Origin: Segatella copri
GTDB lineage: Bacteria; Bacteroidota; Bacteroidia; Bacteroidales; Bacteroidaceae
DNA: 64,000 bases
Assembly (NCBI RefSeq): GCF_949820605.1
Contig: NZ_CATKVU010000007.1
Coordinates: 248,001 to 312,000 of the forward strand
Direction of reading: 5' to 3'
Both the position numbers and the translations under genes were made by a program. Under the pieces are notes generated by a model. It was not told where the DNA came from. It did no database searches and was given only the letters and a program-made list of their open reading frames with translations. This document shows, one piece after another, positions 25,064 through 33,945 of this stretch (positions are counted from its first letter, which is position 1; every line of letters begins with the position of its first letter).

Positions 25064-26590
25064 CTATTTATGCTCATGGGGTTGCTGAGCTTTATGAGCT
25101 TTAAAAGAAACTTTCTTGCTATGATAGCTTTCTGATAAATGGATTAATAGTTGGTCATCTTTGAACTGGAGACGGAGTTCGATGGCGGTTATCCAATCCA
25201 CGAAGTGCGTTTTGATGACTAACTCTTCACCTTGCCAGGCATAGCAAGAACTGGCGTGGAAAGGAAAATCGATAGTGCTGAAGCAATTCAATGTCGTACC
25301 ACGAGGATTCTGTGGATAGAAACCGATGGAGGAGGTCTTCCATTGCTTGAAACCCATTTCGATGATGCCCTTTCTGCCAACACTATCCACTACTTCCATT
25401 TTCTGAGGAGTTAGGAAGCTTACTTGCTTCCAACCCAATGGATTTTTGTCGAGCTGATAGCTTACGTTGAGAGGTATGCTCATCTGCCTATTGCTCTTCT
25501 TTCCCTCCAAGAGTGGAAGTGCATAAGTAGATTGTTTCTTCTTCAATATGCGGTACGCCTTTCCAGGTCGGATGTCCCTCTCTTTAGATGCGCTCTTATC
25601 GTTGGATGGGATAATGCCTGGGAACAAAACATTTTTGATGAGGCTTTGTTCCTTACTTCCGTTGCCAGTAAGACATTGGGTGATGGCTACCACCATGTCT
25701 TGCTGTGGGTTTACGATGATATATTGTCCGTAAGCACCATCTGCCCTTGCGGCATCAGGCCATTCACACATCCACATCTGGTAGCCATAGTAATCTTCTA
25801 CGTGTGGCGACATCATCGCCTTCACCCAGCTAGATGGTATCAGTTGCTTGCCTTCCCATTTACCTTGTTGCAGCAATAACTGTCCGAACTTAGCAAGCGA
25901 CTCGCTCTGCAGATAAAGTCCCCAACCTGCCGTGTTGATACCTTCAGGACTCACTTCCCATTTCACCTTTTCAATATGAAGAGGTTCGAAGAGACGTGGC
26001 TTTAAGTATTCCAGCAACGTCATACCTGTTACCTTCTGTATGATGGCGGAAAGCAGGTAAGTGTCAAGAGAATCATATTGAAACTTGGTGCCTGGTTTGC
26101 AATTCATAGGATGGTTCAGATAAGTCTTGCCCCAGTCTAAGTGCTCACTTCTTACTTCATCGAAGAAAACGAATCCCGATCGCATGGTGAGCAAATCTTC
26201 TATGGTGATGTCGGAGAGCCATTCGCTCACTTCCTTGGGCAGATATTCTGGAAAGAAGGTAGCGAGACGGTCGGTCAACTTCAGGCGATGTTCGCCGATG
26301 GCGATACCGATAGCTGCCGATGTAAATGTCTTGGAGCAGGAGAAGAGGGTGTGCCCATATTCTGCCTTGAATGGGGCTGGGTGGATTTCGCCTATCACCT
26401 TGCCGTGACGCATCACGATGGCACTGTGGATATCGGTCTTGGGAAAAGACATCAAGGAGTCGAAGAATGCTACGACCTGCTTGCTTTTTACTCCTGCCTG
26501 CTCTGGGGCAACACGAGGAAGATCGCCGGTTTGGGCTTCTGCAGAGAGAAGCCCAAAGGCGAGTGATATTGTCAGAAATAGTTTTTTCAT
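25064..26590 (-). CDS. Secreted beta-lactamase-family serine hydrolase
   Basis: About 508 residues. A signal peptide (cleavage after SAEAQ) precedes a class-C beta-lactamase/esterase fold with the SxxK motif SCSK at residues 84-87 and a YxS motif in KFQYDSLDTYL. The C-terminal 150 residues are an extra beta-rich domain. ATG 26590 was chosen because the signal peptide begins there; the longer frame runs into the upstream gene. It lies 16 bases after the CE1-type esterase in one operon. It is more likely an esterase or peptidase than an antibiotic-resistance enzyme. Confidence 0.85.
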   Translation of the reverse strand: MKKLFLTISLAFGLLSAEAQTGDLPRVAPEQAGVKSKQVVAFFDSLMSFPKTDIHSAIVMRHGKVIGEIHPAPFKAEYGHTLFSCSKTFTSAAIGIAIGEHRLKLTDRLATFFPEYLPKEVSEWLSDITIEDLLTMRSGFVFFDEVRSEHLDWGKTYLNHPMNCKPGTKFQYDSLDTYLLSAIIQKVTGMTLLEYLKPRLFEPLHIEKVKWEVSPEGINTAGWGLYLQSESLAKFGQLLLQQGKWEGKQLIPSSWVKAMMSPHVEDYYGYQMWMCEWPDAARADGAYGQYIIVNPQQDMVVAITQCLTGNGSKEQSLIKNVLFPGIIPSNDKSASKERDIRPGKAYRILKKKQSTYALPLLEGKKSNRQMSIPLNVSYQLDKNPLGWKQVSFLTPQKMEVVDSVGRKGIIEMGFKQWKTSSIGFYPQNPRGTTLNCFSTIDFPFHASSCYAWQGEELVIKTHFVDWITAIELRLQFKDDQLLIHLSESYHSKKVSFKAHKAQQPHEHK

Positions 26591-26606
26591 ATCAGTGGGT
26601 GTTTTC

Positions 26607-27779
26607 TTATTTGAACAGTTGTGGAACAAACTGCAGGGTGTACTGTCGCCAGTTGCTCCAGATATGTCCACGGCTGCTCTCATGATAGGTGTATTTCAGT
26701 CCATCCTTGTCCAGTCGTTCCATCAACAACTTGTTGTTGTTCATGTGCTGATCTTCCTTTCCAATGGCAATCCAGTAGAGCTTTACGCCTTTCTTAGCCT
26801 GTGTGGCAAGTTTGGTATCCAGGTTGGCGTAGGCAGGGAATGCCTCCATGTCAACATCCTTGAAGTTGACTCCTGCCGAGAAGAGTCCCACATAGTCGAA
26901 CAAGTCTGGGTAGTTGGCTGAAATCATCACAGAATGAAGACCACCCATGGAGAGACCTGCGATGGCACGGTGAGCTTTGTCTGCCTTTGTATTGAAGGTC
27001 GCATCAACGTAATCTACAATCTCAGGAAAGGCTGTTTCGAAAGTTCCATCCTTGAAGTGAGGCAGGAAGTTGGTCATTACAGGCTTGTAGTTCTGGTTCT
27101 CGAAAGTCTCACCTGCCGCAGCCTGCTTGGCAATGTTGCCGTTTGGCATGACTACAATCATTGGCTTACATTTCTTTTCTGCAATGAGGTTGTCCATAAT
27201 GCGTGCGATATTACCCAGTTCGAGCCAGGCATTTTCGTCGCCTCCACTTCCATGAAGAAGATAGAACACTGGGAATTTCTCGTCAGTCTTGCCATAAGTT
27301 GGAGGAAGATAGATGTTCATGCGACGGTCTGTGTTGGCGCTGTTGGAATGATACCATACGGTGCGAACCTGTCCATGGGCCACGTCGTGTACCTGGTAGT
27401 CATCAGCACAGCCATTGCCCACATAGAAGATGCTGAATACGTTGCCTACATCCCTGCAGGTGAAAGGATTGGTTGGGTCGATGCTTGTTACTCCATCTAC
27501 GTCGAAGCGATAGGTGTACATTTCTGAAGGCAACTTTGGGGTGGTGTAAGTCCATACGCCCTCCTTGTCCTTCTTCATGATGCCTGTTCCCTTGTTAGCT
27601 TCCCAGTCGGCGATTACCTTTACCTTCTTTGCTTTAGGAGCCTGGATACGGAAGGTTACGGTGTTGTCTTCGTTTACCTGTGGAGAAACGAGTTTTCCTG
27701 AGCGGAATGATACATTCTGCTGTGCGTTCATGCTCATTGCTGCAGCGAGCATAAACAGGATTGAAATATACTTTTTCAT
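26607..27779 (-). CDS. CE1-type carbohydrate esterase with CBM48-like N-terminus
   Basis: 390 residues with signal peptide (MNAQ). Residues about 35-115 form a CBM48/isoamylase-N-like domain (VTFRIQAPKAKKVKV ... YRFDVDGV). The alpha/beta hydrolase domain follows with oxyanion motif LLHGSGGDENAW, nucleophile Ser277 in GLSMGG, probable Asp near 343 and His372 in SRGHIW. This layout is typical of feruloyl/acetyl esterases acting on xylan. It is the middle gene of the operon with a TonB-dependent receptor and a serine hydrolase. Confidence 0.9.
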   Translation of the reverse strand: MKKYISILFMLAAAMSMNAQQNVSFRSGKLVSPQVNEDNTVTFRIQAPKAKKVKVIADWEANKGTGIMKKDKEGVWTYTTPKLPSEMYTYRFDVDGVTSIDPTNPFTCRDVGNVFSIFYVGNGCADDYQVHDVAHGQVRTVWYHSNSANTDRRMNIYLPPTYGKTDEKFPVFYLLHGSGGDENAWLELGNIARIMDNLIAEKKCKPMIVVMPNGNIAKQAAAGETFENQNYKPVMTNFLPHFKDGTFETAFPEIVDYVDATFNTKADKAHRAIAGLSMGGLHSVMISANYPDLFDYVGLFSAGVNFKDVDMEAFPAYANLDTKLATQAKKGVKLYWIAIGKEDQHMNNNKLLMERLDKDGLKYTYHESSRGHIWSNWRQYTLQFVPQLFK

Positions 27780-27817
27780 ATCTTGAAAATGTTTAAAATT
27801 GTTTGTTATTTTGTAAT

Positions 27818-30064
27818 TTAAAAGTTGAGTTTTGCGCCAATCTCTACGGTGAATGGACGTATATAGTTTCCTGCCATCAGTGTTCCGGCGTATCTGCTGC
27901 CATCAGTTATCAGATCGGAACCTGGGATGGTACCCTGGGCACCCGTCTGATTGAGGAAATTAACGAGGTTGACATTGAAGGTGAGATATTTGTTGTACTT
28001 GTAGCTTGCACCTGCAAATGTTTCCCATCTACCTTCGAAATACACAGAGTTGCCCACGTTGGCATACTGCTTGCTAAAGTAGCGGAACGATGCCCAGACA
28101 TTGAAGCGGTCGTATGTATAGCTTGGGTCTAACTCAATCAATATTTTCGACTGTTTGGTAACGGTTTTGTCGCTGAAATCATAGGTCTTGTTGAATGCCT
28201 CGAACTTATATCCTGTGTACTTAGGATTCTGGTAAGTGAACATGGCATGGAACTTGAATCCCTTGAATGGCGAGAACATGGCATCTGTTGTCCAGCCCAT
28301 AGTCTCGATACCGCTGGATGAACCTACCATCACAGGGTCTTCGTTCGGGTTGTCGCTCATCACGGTCATTCGTCCGTAGTCATTGGTGCGGCGAGCGTAG
28401 GTGAAGGCGGAAACCAGGTTCACGAAGTCGTTGTTGTAGAAGATACCGGCACGTCCCAGGATGAATGGGCGATAGTCGTAATAAGGAAGCGAAGTGCCAG
28501 AGTATGCCTCCAGATGACGATATTGCTTCAGATAGTTGATCTCACCGGTGAAACCGAAATTGTGTGTCAGGTTATAGGTAGGAGATACTGAAACGGCATA
28601 GTTGAGACCAGACAGGTTGTGATGGGTGGTACCTACGGTCTGTGCCTTTCCGTTTTCATCTGTGTATTGTGCACCTATATGGAAGTCGCTGAAACGACCA
28701 TCAGTGATGTAATCCACACCTACATTGAACATTTCCAAGCGCAAACCATATCCCATACGGAAGTTGGGAGTGATATGCCAGTTGTCGTTCACATAGGCTG
28801 CCAGCTTGTTCTCGTTTCCCTTGTCGTATTCGCTCGAACCATTCAGATTGGCGTATTCCTGGCCGTTGTAGATGAGTTTGCGTGGATTAGGTGCAACCTC
28901 ATGATAATATTGTGTGGTGCTACGGGCGTAGTCGATGTAAGAGTAGAACTCGTTTAATCCAAAAGCCCAATTGTGGTTGGCTGTCTTTTTCTGGAGCTCT
29001 GCCACAAACATGGCGTCAGTCACAGTGAAAGCATTGATCTGTGAAAGACGGCGCTGGATATTGCCATGGAATGCTTGTCCATTGTCAGCATAGGTGGCAT
29101 CGGCATCCTCGTAGAATCCCATCGTGAGTTGGTCCACACTGTTTCCCTTAGAGGTAGATACCTTGGCTTTCAATGCTAAGGTTGTAGCATTGCCGAAGTC
29201 ATAATCCAGAAGGGCAGTTCCCTCATGGGTCTTGGTTTTGGAAATATCATAGAGGTTGCCTGACTTCAGTTCCCCTGTTTTCACATCACGATATTCCATG
29301 ATACCATCAACCGGGAGGTAAGAGTCACGACCCATTCTGAAACCCTTCACCTCTGTTATCTTTCCATTGCCATCATAGGTAAAAGGGGCGTAGTTGGCTG
29401 CAGTGGTAAGAGGATGGGTTTCGGTAAACTTGTAATAGAGACTGAATCGACCCTTGTCTTGATGGAAGAGATGGGTGATGCCGGCAGTGTAGAACTGGGC
29501 ACGGTCGATGTAGTTGGTAAATTTCAGGTCGAATGTTCCTGGATCGAAATTCTGGTAAGCACTCAGCGTGAAATAAGTCTTTTTGGCAAGTTTGCCAGAC
29601 ACGTTGATGTCAAAATTCTGTGCACCAAAGGTGTTGGTCTGATACTTCAGCTTTCCCTTGAGTGTTTCACCGCCACGTTCCATATAGGAATCCACACCAT
29701 AGCCAATCTCACCAAAGCGTATGGCTGTGGTAGATATGTTCTGCAGACCCTGGCTGGCAAGCAACTGTTCGCCACGCCAATGGTTGCTTGTGGTGTTTGG
29801 CCAATAATAGAAAACTGCTGGCAGTCCATCTACAGTAACTGCTGTGTAGCTCATAGGCAAGCCTATCTCTACTTGACGAGGCTCTGTGGCATCCTTGGCG
29901 TTGAGCATCACACCATGGTCATTGCCTGCGGTTTCTGTTGTGTCCTCTTTTTGTATATAAGAGGAATTAACTCTTGCTAGAGTTGTCGGTACCTCATTGG
30001 CTCTGACTGCTGTTGCTGTTGTAGCCATCAGTACTGATGATAAGAGAAAAATGTTTTTGTTCAT
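27818..30064 (-). CDS. TonB-dependent receptor without SusD partner
   Basis: 748 residues. A signal peptide is followed by a plug region (VEIGLPMSYTAVTVDGLPAVFYYW, GLQNISTTAIRFGEIGYGVDSY) and a 22-strand-type barrel ending TVEIGAKLNF. It lacks the SusC-specific motifs and no SusD gene is adjacent, so it probably acts as a classic TonB-dependent transporter. It is the first gene of an operon with the esterase and the serine hydrolase, suggesting uptake of a product released by those enzymes. The promoter is at 30125-30133; an IS66 element inserted about 130 bases further upstream. Confidence 0.88.
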   Translation of the reverse strand: MNKNIFLLSSVLMATTATAVRANEVPTTLARVNSSYIQKEDTTETAGNDHGVMLNAKDATEPRQVEIGLPMSYTAVTVDGLPAVFYYWPNTTSNHWRGEQLLASQGLQNISTTAIRFGEIGYGVDSYMERGGETLKGKLKYQTNTFGAQNFDINVSGKLAKKTYFTLSAYQNFDPGTFDLKFTNYIDRAQFYTAGITHLFHQDKGRFSLYYKFTETHPLTTAANYAPFTYDGNGKITEVKGFRMGRDSYLPVDGIMEYRDVKTGELKSGNLYDISKTKTHEGTALLDYDFGNATTLALKAKVSTSKGNSVDQLTMGFYEDADATYADNGQAFHGNIQRRLSQINAFTVTDAMFVAELQKKTANHNWAFGLNEFYSYIDYARSTTQYYHEVAPNPRKLIYNGQEYANLNGSSEYDKGNENKLAAYVNDNWHITPNFRMGYGLRLEMFNVGVDYITDGRFSDFHIGAQYTDENGKAQTVGTTHHNLSGLNYAVSVSPTYNLTHNFGFTGEINYLKQYRHLEAYSGTSLPYYDYRPFILGRAGIFYNNDFVNLVSAFTYARRTNDYGRMTVMSDNPNEDPVMVGSSSGIETMGWTTDAMFSPFKGFKFHAMFTYQNPKYTGYKFEAFNKTYDFSDKTVTKQSKILIELDPSYTYDRFNVWASFRYFSKQYANVGNSVYFEGRWETFAGASYKYNKYLTFNVNLVNFLNQTGAQGTIPGSDLITDGSRYAGTLMAGNYIRPFTVEIGAKLNF

Positions 30065-30124
30065 TTCTAAAAGTTATTAGTTATACTGATTGGATTTGAA
30101 AGATTTCTAATGAAATTTTCGCTT

Positions 30125-30133
30125 GCAAAAGTA
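30125..30133 (-). promoter_or_regulatory. -7 element TACTTTTGC of the receptor/esterase operon
   Basis: Minus-strand TAnnTTTGC match about 60 bases before the ATG at 30064. The upstream flank is now interrupted by the IS66 element at 30273. Confidence 0.65.
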
Positions 30134-30318
30134 CTGCAAAAAACGATTGCTGCCAAGAAATATACCATAGATAGACTTCTGAAAAATGAATAATCGCTGA
30201 TAATCTGATGATTACACAATATGCATATCCGGTAGAATATACCCTGTTAAAGAAAGAATATACTCATAAAAAGTAAGCGGCTCCGCGTTTATACCTTGCC
30301 CTTTATCGTAAAAGTTCT

Positions 30319-30327
30319 TACCTTTGC
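30319..30327 (+). promoter_or_regulatory. -7 element TACCTTTGC of the IS66 genes
   Basis: Consensus match inside the left end of IS66, 27 bases before ATG 30354. An in-frame TTG at 30324 lies within this element and is ruled out as the start. Confidence 0.65.
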
Positions 30328-30353
30328 ACCATAATTTTAAAAGCAATGAAATT

Positions 30354-30764
30354 ATGAGAGCAACAGAACGTTATGAGAGGGCATGGAATGCCTTCCAGAT
30401 TCATTTGAATCATAATCCAAAAGCCAGTTTGATTCCTTTTTTAAAGGAACGGCATGTAAACCATCGCTCGATGCATAGATGGATGTCAGAGAAAGGTTAT
30501 TCCGTTAGGTTAGCCAAACAGCAGATCCGTCTGCTTCAGGCCGAAGCCCGTAAGGAATGTTCCGAGGCAATAGCCAAGGACACTGGGATGATGTTCCTTC
30601 CCATGGAAATGCCATCCGAACCCGTCTGTCCAGAGAACTATCTTTTTGGCATAACCCTAACCTTCCCAAATGGAACGATAGTCACCATCAAGAAAGGTAG
30701 CGCCAAATCTGTCATGCATCTGATGAAACTTTATGAAAAGGAGGATATGCTATGTTTGGACTAA
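30354..30764 (+). CDS. IS66 accessory protein OrfA (TnpA-like)
   Basis: 136 residues. The N-terminal half resembles the HTH-type accessory protein of Bacteroidota IS66 elements (ERYERAWNAFQIHLNHNP ... NHRSMHRWMSEKGYSV). The C-terminal half has the FGITLTFPNGTIVTIKKGS stretch seen in IS66 orf1 proteins. Its end overlaps the tnpB start by 13 bases. Confidence 0.85.
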   Translation: MRATERYERAWNAFQIHLNHNPKASLIPFLKERHVNHRSMHRWMSEKGYSVRLAKQQIRLLQAEARKECSEAIAKDTGMMFLPMEMPSEPVCPENYLFGITLTFPNGTIVTIKKGSAKSVMHLMKLYEKEDMLCLD

Positions 30765-30925
30765 ACGAAAATACCCAGTATTACGTCTGCCAGCGATATG
30801 TCCGAATGAACATGGGCATAAATGGCCTGTACCAGATTGTGAGGACGGAGATGGAGCTGCCGCCACTCGGTGGTGCCGTCTTCATCTTCTTCTCAAAGAA
30901 CCGCCAGCAGGTAAAAATGCTCTTT

Positions 30926-30934
30926 TACCTTTGC
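30926..30934 (+). promoter_or_regulatory. -7 element TACCTTTGC at left end of first IS110
   Basis: Consensus match three bases inside the left boundary. It would drive the non-coding leader and the first IS110 transposase. Confidence 0.6.
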
Positions 30935-30940
30935 ACTCGG

Positions 30941-31076
30941 AAACAAGTTTAAACGAATTGGTTAACGGGTGTTAAGGTGAACTATAAAATGCTCTAGAAT
31001 ATCACTATCATTTGACTCAGTCCTTCGCCAAGCCAAATGTTTTCTTGTATCCATTTAATATTAAAATGTTAATAAT
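30941..31076 (+). ncRNA. Candidate bridge-RNA region of first IS110
   Basis: About 135 non-coding bases follow the -7 element and precede the transposase ATG. They contain the 9-mer GTGAACTAT (30977-30985), which recurs just after the transposase stop (32115-32123). IS110-group elements encode their bridge RNA in this position. The assignment rests on position and context; no fold was computed. Confidence 0.4.
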
Positions 31077-32102
31077 ATGGATAAAGAACTGTATTTTGGC
31101 GTAGATGTCTCCAAGAAGACTCTCGACCTTGCTTATTATGATGGTGAAGCCATCGATTGGAAGAATGCCCATATTCAGGTGAGCAATGATGATGCTGGAT
31201 TCAAAAAGATTGGCTCCTGGGTTGCAAAGGTAGGAAAAGACTTTGCTACCTTTTTGTTCTGTATGGAATATACTGGACTTTATAATCAAAACTTCAGATT
31301 ATGGCTGGAATCCAAAGAATATATCTATGGTATGGTGGAACCTCGCAAAATGCATCGCTTCGAGCCAGACTTGGATGATGACCAGCGCTCTCTAGACCGT
31401 ATCAAGACTGATGAACTGGATGCTTTCAGAATAGCAATCTATTGTGAGCAGAACCACAAGAAGATTCTTCGCAATCCCTCCAAACTTCCTTCATCTGTCT
31501 ATTTCAAGTTGAAGAGATTGCTGGCTGAGCGTAAGCAGAACACCAAACAGTCTGTTCTTTACAAGCAACAGCTTCATGATATCTGCGCATACGACACAGA
31601 CTTATCCGTTGAACGCAAGAAACTCCTGCTGAAGAACATGCAGGAAAACCAGAAAGCAATAGACAAGGAGATTGACAGCTACATGAATGAAGATACAAGC
31701 ATCAGAAAGAATTACAATCTGCTGACCTCCATTCCTGGCATTGGTCGCATCATAGCGTTGGAAACCATTGTATTGACGGAAAATTTCACTGCAATCAGCA
31801 ATCCTCGCAAATATGCCTGTTACATAGGAATAGCCCCTTTTAAAAAGGAATCTGGTACCTCAGTAAGAAAGAAAACGGGTGTTTCCAAGAAAGGCTTTTC
31901 TGAAGCCAAGGCAGACTTATCCATAGCTGTCCTTTCCGCCATAAGGAACAATCCTTCAATAAGAGACTATTGGATACGCAAGAGAAAGGAAAAATGCGGT
32001 GGCATCGTACTCAATGCCATCAAGTTCAAGCTAGTCCTTCGTATGTTTGCCGTGATAAAGCGTGGAACACCATATGTGGAGACAGATGCATATAAGAACT
32101 AA
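31077..32102 (+). CDS. IS110-family transposase (first)
   Basis: 341 residues. The N-terminal RuvC-like DEDD domain shows D in YFGVDVSKKTLDLA, E in CMEYTGLY, and the DxxD of KTDELDAFRIA. The C-terminal Transposase_20 domain shows LTSIPGIGRIIALETI and the serine-region GIAPFKKESGTSVRKK. It appears intact. It lies inside the tnpB gene of IS66, in the same orientation. Confidence 0.93.
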   Translation: MDKELYFGVDVSKKTLDLAYYDGEAIDWKNAHIQVSNDDAGFKKIGSWVAKVGKDFATFLFCMEYTGLYNQNFRLWLESKEYIYGMVEPRKMHRFEPDLDDDQRSLDRIKTDELDAFRIAIYCEQNHKKILRNPSKLPSSVYFKLKRLLAERKQNTKQSVLYKQQLHDICAYDTDLSVERKKLLLKNMQENQKAIDKEIDSYMNEDTSIRKNYNLLTSIPGIGRIIALETIVLTENFTAISNPRKYACYIGIAPFKKESGTSVRKKTGVSKKGFSEAKADLSIAVLSAIRNNPSIRDYWIRKRKEKCGGIVLNAIKFKLVLRMFAVIKRGTPYVETDAYKN

Positions 32103-32181
32103 AATGCAGCAAAAGTGAACTATCGCACTTCTTAGAGCATAACTATTTCCCGACTAAGTCTTTTGTCTGCGTTTTTTTCAC

Positions 32182-32190
32182 TACCTTTGC
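32182..32190 (+). promoter_or_regulatory. -7 element TACCTTTGC of second IS110
   Basis: Same nine bases as at the left end of the first IS110 element, 79 bases after the first transposase stop. Confidence 0.6.
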
Positions 32191-32196
32191 CGGAGC

Positions 32197-32389
32197 ATCT
32201 GAAATGGAAGGAACTCCGGACGGGGGTAGTGAACTATTTTGTCTTAGACAAAGACCTTTCCCTGATCTAGTCTCCCCAGCCTGAAATGCCAGGTCAAGTG
32301 CCGTTTAGGGAATTAGCCGTGGAAGCTTTTAAAAGATGTGGCTTACCCTGACATAGAGAGCTCCTTCCTGCAAAATGCGGTACAAAGGT
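32197..32389 (+). ncRNA. Candidate bridge-RNA region of second IS110
   Basis: Roughly 180-190 non-coding bases between the promoter and the transposase start, containing GTGAACTAT (32229-32237) and several short complementary stretches (for example GGAACTCC and GTCTTAGAC). Size and position match the bridge RNA known from the IS110 family. No structure was computed, so this remains a candidate. Confidence 0.45.
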
Positions 32390-33415
32390 ATGAAAAATAA
32401 ATCATTTATCGGCATCGACATCTCAAAAAATGTCATTGACGTATCAATTTTCTGTGAAGAAGCCCCAATTAAGGACTTTTCTCACGATGTATTCAACAAT
32501 TCCCGCAAGGGATTTGGCGAAATGTGCACATGGCTCAAGAAGAATCATGTGGTTCTCTCGAACTGTCTCTTTGGAATGGAGTTCACCGGCAGCTATTCCA
32601 TGGAACTGGAGAAGTTTCTTAATGCCAGGAACTATCAGTTCTGCATGCTCTCCACCCATGTGGTAAAGCATTATCCCATGGAACCCAAGGACAAGAGCGA
32701 CAAGATTGACTCTGCCAAGATTGCAGACTTTCTCTATCGCTATAATGGTACCGAATGTGTCAAGCCTTATAAAATGCCTGACAAGACCATGCAGAGACTC
32801 AAGGCACTGATGAATGAGCGTAAGTTCCTGGTGGAACAGCGTACATGCTTCATGAACAGAAGACAGCTGTGCACCACAAAGGAAGATGCCCAGTTATATG
32901 ATGGCTACATCAAGAAATTCAGCCGTGACATTGATAACATCGAGTTGGAAGAGCAGAAGTTGCTGGCTACAGACGATAGCCTTTTGGCTACTTACAAGAA
33001 TCTTCTGACAATACCAGGAGTCGGCTTCGTCAATGCCATAAATGTCATTGTCATTACCCGAAACTTTACCGCATTTGAAACAGCAAGGCAATATGCCAGT
33101 TATGTCGGCGTGGCACCGCACTCCCACACTTCAGGCACCAGTGTGAGATGGCGTCCCCGACCTTCAGCACGCTGTGATGGTCAGGCGAAAGCGGATCTAT
33201 CCATGGCGGCCACAGTTGCTGTACAATATGATGCAGAGTTACAATCATTTTATAACCGTAAATTAGGAGGTAAGCAAGATTCAGACACTAAACGCAAGGC
33301 ATTGAATGCCGTTAAGTTCAAACTTGTTCTCAGAATGTTCGCCATAGGTAAGCAGAACAGAAAATGGGAACCGTTGGATTCAAAGAGCAGCAATGAAAAA
33401 CTTGCAATATCATAA
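32390..33415 (+). CDS. IS110-family transposase (second)
   Basis: About 341 residues from ATG 32390 (an in-frame ATG at 32375 is also possible). DEDD domain: FIGIDISKNVIDVS, GMEFTGSYS, DKSDKIDSAKIADFL. Transposase_20: LLTIPGVGFVNAINVIVI and GVAPHSHTSGTSVRWR. It is clearly diverged from the first copy, so this is not a recent duplication. The 250 bases after its stop contain GTGAACTAT at 33427-33435 and no gene before tnpB resumes. Confidence 0.92.
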   Translation: MKNKSFIGIDISKNVIDVSIFCEEAPIKDFSHDVFNNSRKGFGEMCTWLKKNHVVLSNCLFGMEFTGSYSMELEKFLNARNYQFCMLSTHVVKHYPMEPKDKSDKIDSAKIADFLYRYNGTECVKPYKMPDKTMQRLKALMNERKFLVEQRTCFMNRRQLCTTKEDAQLYDGYIKKFSRDIDNIELEEQKLLATDDSLLATYKNLLTIPGVGFVNAINVIVITRNFTAFETARQYASYVGVAPHSHTSGTSVRWRPRPSARCDGQAKADLSMAATVAVQYDAELQSFYNRKLGGKQDSDTKRKALNAVKFKLVLRMFAIGKQNRKWEPLDSKSSNEKLAIS

Positions 33416-33945
33416 GTCCGAAACAAGTGAACTATAGCAGTCTGTGCTACTGCCATTTAGAGTCTTGTAAAGACACAAACACGGATAACTAATTAGGAAT
33501 CTAGCCACACGCTATTAAAAGAACGAGTTCCGTGTTGATTTGTAACAGAAAAATCATTTTTGACCATTTCTGCTACCGATATTTTAGTGCCTGTATGCTT
33601 CAAAACGCCTCTTTTATATTTATTAACACAAAAAATTGCTCAAAAATTTGGCTATGTCTTAGGAATCAAATGGGATGGCGACGGTTTCCTGCTGTATCAG
33701 AAGCGACTGGAGCGAGGAACCTTTGAATTACCATTCTTTGATCCCCAAAGCAAACAATGCAAAATGCCTTACAAGACGCTATCTGCCATCATGAGCGGAA
33801 TTTGCCTGAAAAGTATGAGATATCGAAAACGGCTTAATCTGTAGGTGTGTAAGGTTGCGTTTAATAGGTTGTATATCAGCAAGATAGTAAAAATAAATAT
33901 CTGAAAATCCTTGCATGTCTCGATATTTTTTCGTATCTTTGCACT

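Larger units (their letters stand above)
30923..33667. mobile_element. Two tandem IS110-family elements inside tnpB
   Basis: The boundaries follow from where tnpB coding stops and resumes, with TC at 30921-30922 and 33666-33667. Two full IS110 transposase genes lie head to tail. A further TC at 32178-32179, just before a second TACCTTTGC, may be the junction between the elements, giving about 1.26 and 1.49 kb. The absence of a longer target duplication agrees with IS110 behaviour. The internal junction is inference. Confidence 0.8.
30752..33844 (+). pseudogene. tnpB: IS66 tnpB interrupted by IS110 pair
   Basis: The 5' part (30752-30922) reads MFGLNENTQYYVCQRYVRMN ... FIFFSKNRQQVKML. The 3' part (33668-33844) continues KWDGDGFLLYQKRLERG ... 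to its stop. Joined, they give the normal IS66 Orf2 of about 115 residues. The break falls between codons of the conserved VKML/WDGDGF region. A two-base TC is present at both junctions. Confidence 0.9.

Noticed and set aside
25064..26683. Antibiotic-resistance beta-lactamase
   Set aside because: The SxxK hydrolase has an extra C-terminal domain and sits in a polysaccharide-type operon; an esterase or peptidase is more likely.
30752..30952. Independent 66-residue gene
   Set aside because: It is the 5' part of IS66 tnpB running a few codons into the IS110 left end.
33934..33942. Promoter of tnpC with leaderless start
   Set aside because: TATCTTTGC lies only three bases before the ATG, so the transcription start would fall within the start codon; may be chance. 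Not listed as a feature.
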